The position numbers were made by a program, and so were the translations under genes. Below the pieces are notes generated by a model. The model was given only the letters and a program-made list of their open reading frames with translations, did no database searches and was not told the origin of the DNA. From NCBI GenBank assembly GCA_949358305.1, contig OX442314.1, forward strand, positions 20,765,060 to 20,825,059: 60,000 nucleotides of DNA, in the 5' to 3' direction. The DNA is from Strigamia acuminata (lineage: Eukaryota; Arthropoda; Chilopoda; Geophilomorpha; Linotaeniidae). Position 1 is the stretch's first letter, and every line of letters begins with the position of its first letter. Positions 59,786 to 60,000 of this stretch are shown one piece after another.

Positions 59786-59988
59786 GCCATATAATTCCAA
59801 TGCTTAACCTAACCTCACCAGTATAAACTAACTACTAATAATCTCCTGATTTCCGCTTCCGCTTTCGTTTGCCCCAAAAACCGTCAACGCCATTCGTTTT
59901 TTCACCCTTAAATACCCCTATATCCAAATTTTGGAGATGATCTGAGAGGTGGCCGGTAAAGTAAAATTATACCATAATGATTCGTCAG

Positions 59989-60000
59989 GGTTATCACTCA
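59989..60000 (+). CDS. start of a second Ly6 exon, cut by the window edge
   Basis: The 21 bases 59980-60000 (ATTCGTCAGGGTTATCACTCA, here written in parts: ATTCGTCAG then GGTTATCACTCA) repeat 53867-53887 exactly, including the splice acceptor CAG and the first 12 exon bases. A tandem paralog of the Ly6 gene most likely continues beyond the window. Confidence 0.6.

Larger units (their letters stand above)
59268..59968. mobile_element. 700-bp foldback element with 128-bp arms
   Basis: Left arm 59268-59395 starts ATTTTACTTTACCGGCCACC; the right arm, about 59850-59968, is its complement with a handful of changes. Both contain GGAAGCGGAA and GGCGTTGACGGTTTTTxGGG blocks. The interior carries CCTAA runs and a short tandem repeat. 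It ends about 20 bases before the second Ly6 exon. Confidence 0.85.

Overview
The window reads as nuclear DNA of an invertebrate animal, most likely an arthropod. It is strongly AT-rich and its genes carry many short GT-AG introns, mostly 45-150 bases with a few kilobase-sized ones. The housekeeping genes have clear metazoan orthologs. Runs of CCTAA (the complement of TTAGG) occur near the right end, and a Copia element carries a primer site matching the inner half of initiator tRNA-Met, as in insect copia. I cannot fix the class or species. Exon coordinates below come from reading frame, splice sites and codon phase by eye.

Layout. 1-20 kb is almost gene-free: AT-rich sequence with a pogo/Tigger-like relic, a 1.6 kb foldback element with a 5-bp target duplication, a Tc1/mariner relic and a Gypsy integrase fragment. 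20.5-41 kb is a compact housekeeping block: FBXO3 (+), STK33 (+), a prothymosin-like gene (-), RPL36A/eL42 (+), WASHC3/CCDC53 (-) and TNPO3 (+). Prothymosin/RPL36A and WASHC3/TNPO3 are divergent pairs sharing promoters of about 0.3 kb. The phases of every proposed exon in these six genes close exactly, giving 391, 343, 114, 106, 197 and 928 residues.

41.6-53.7 kb holds three tandem copies of a secreted pentraxin-domain family, all with visible lesions. Between copies 2 and 3 sits a complete-length minus-strand Copia element with two identical 208-bp LTRs and an ATTTT duplication. Its coding region is broken several times and is split by a nested 2.8 kb inverted-repeat element. That nested element contains 74 identical copies of a 20-mer, a 53-bp minisatellite and seven inverted copies of the same 20-mer.

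53.9-60 kb holds two exons of a Ly6/three-finger GPI-anchored protein, a THAP-domain exon (-), several hairpin elements, an intronless leucine-rich-repeat gene with a TATA box, a mariner-type palindromic element and a foldback element with 128-bp arms. The last 21 bases repeat the start of the Ly6 exon, so a second tandem copy probably begins at the window edge.

The most interesting points are: a duplicated pair of 61-bp terminal exons in TNPO3 that would give alternative C-termini; the satellite-filled element nested in Copia; an apparently young but multiply broken Copia copy; a decaying pentraxin cluster with a shared C-terminal motif; a foldback element carrying an ETS-CRE composite motif on both arms; and an RFX-type X-box inside STK33.
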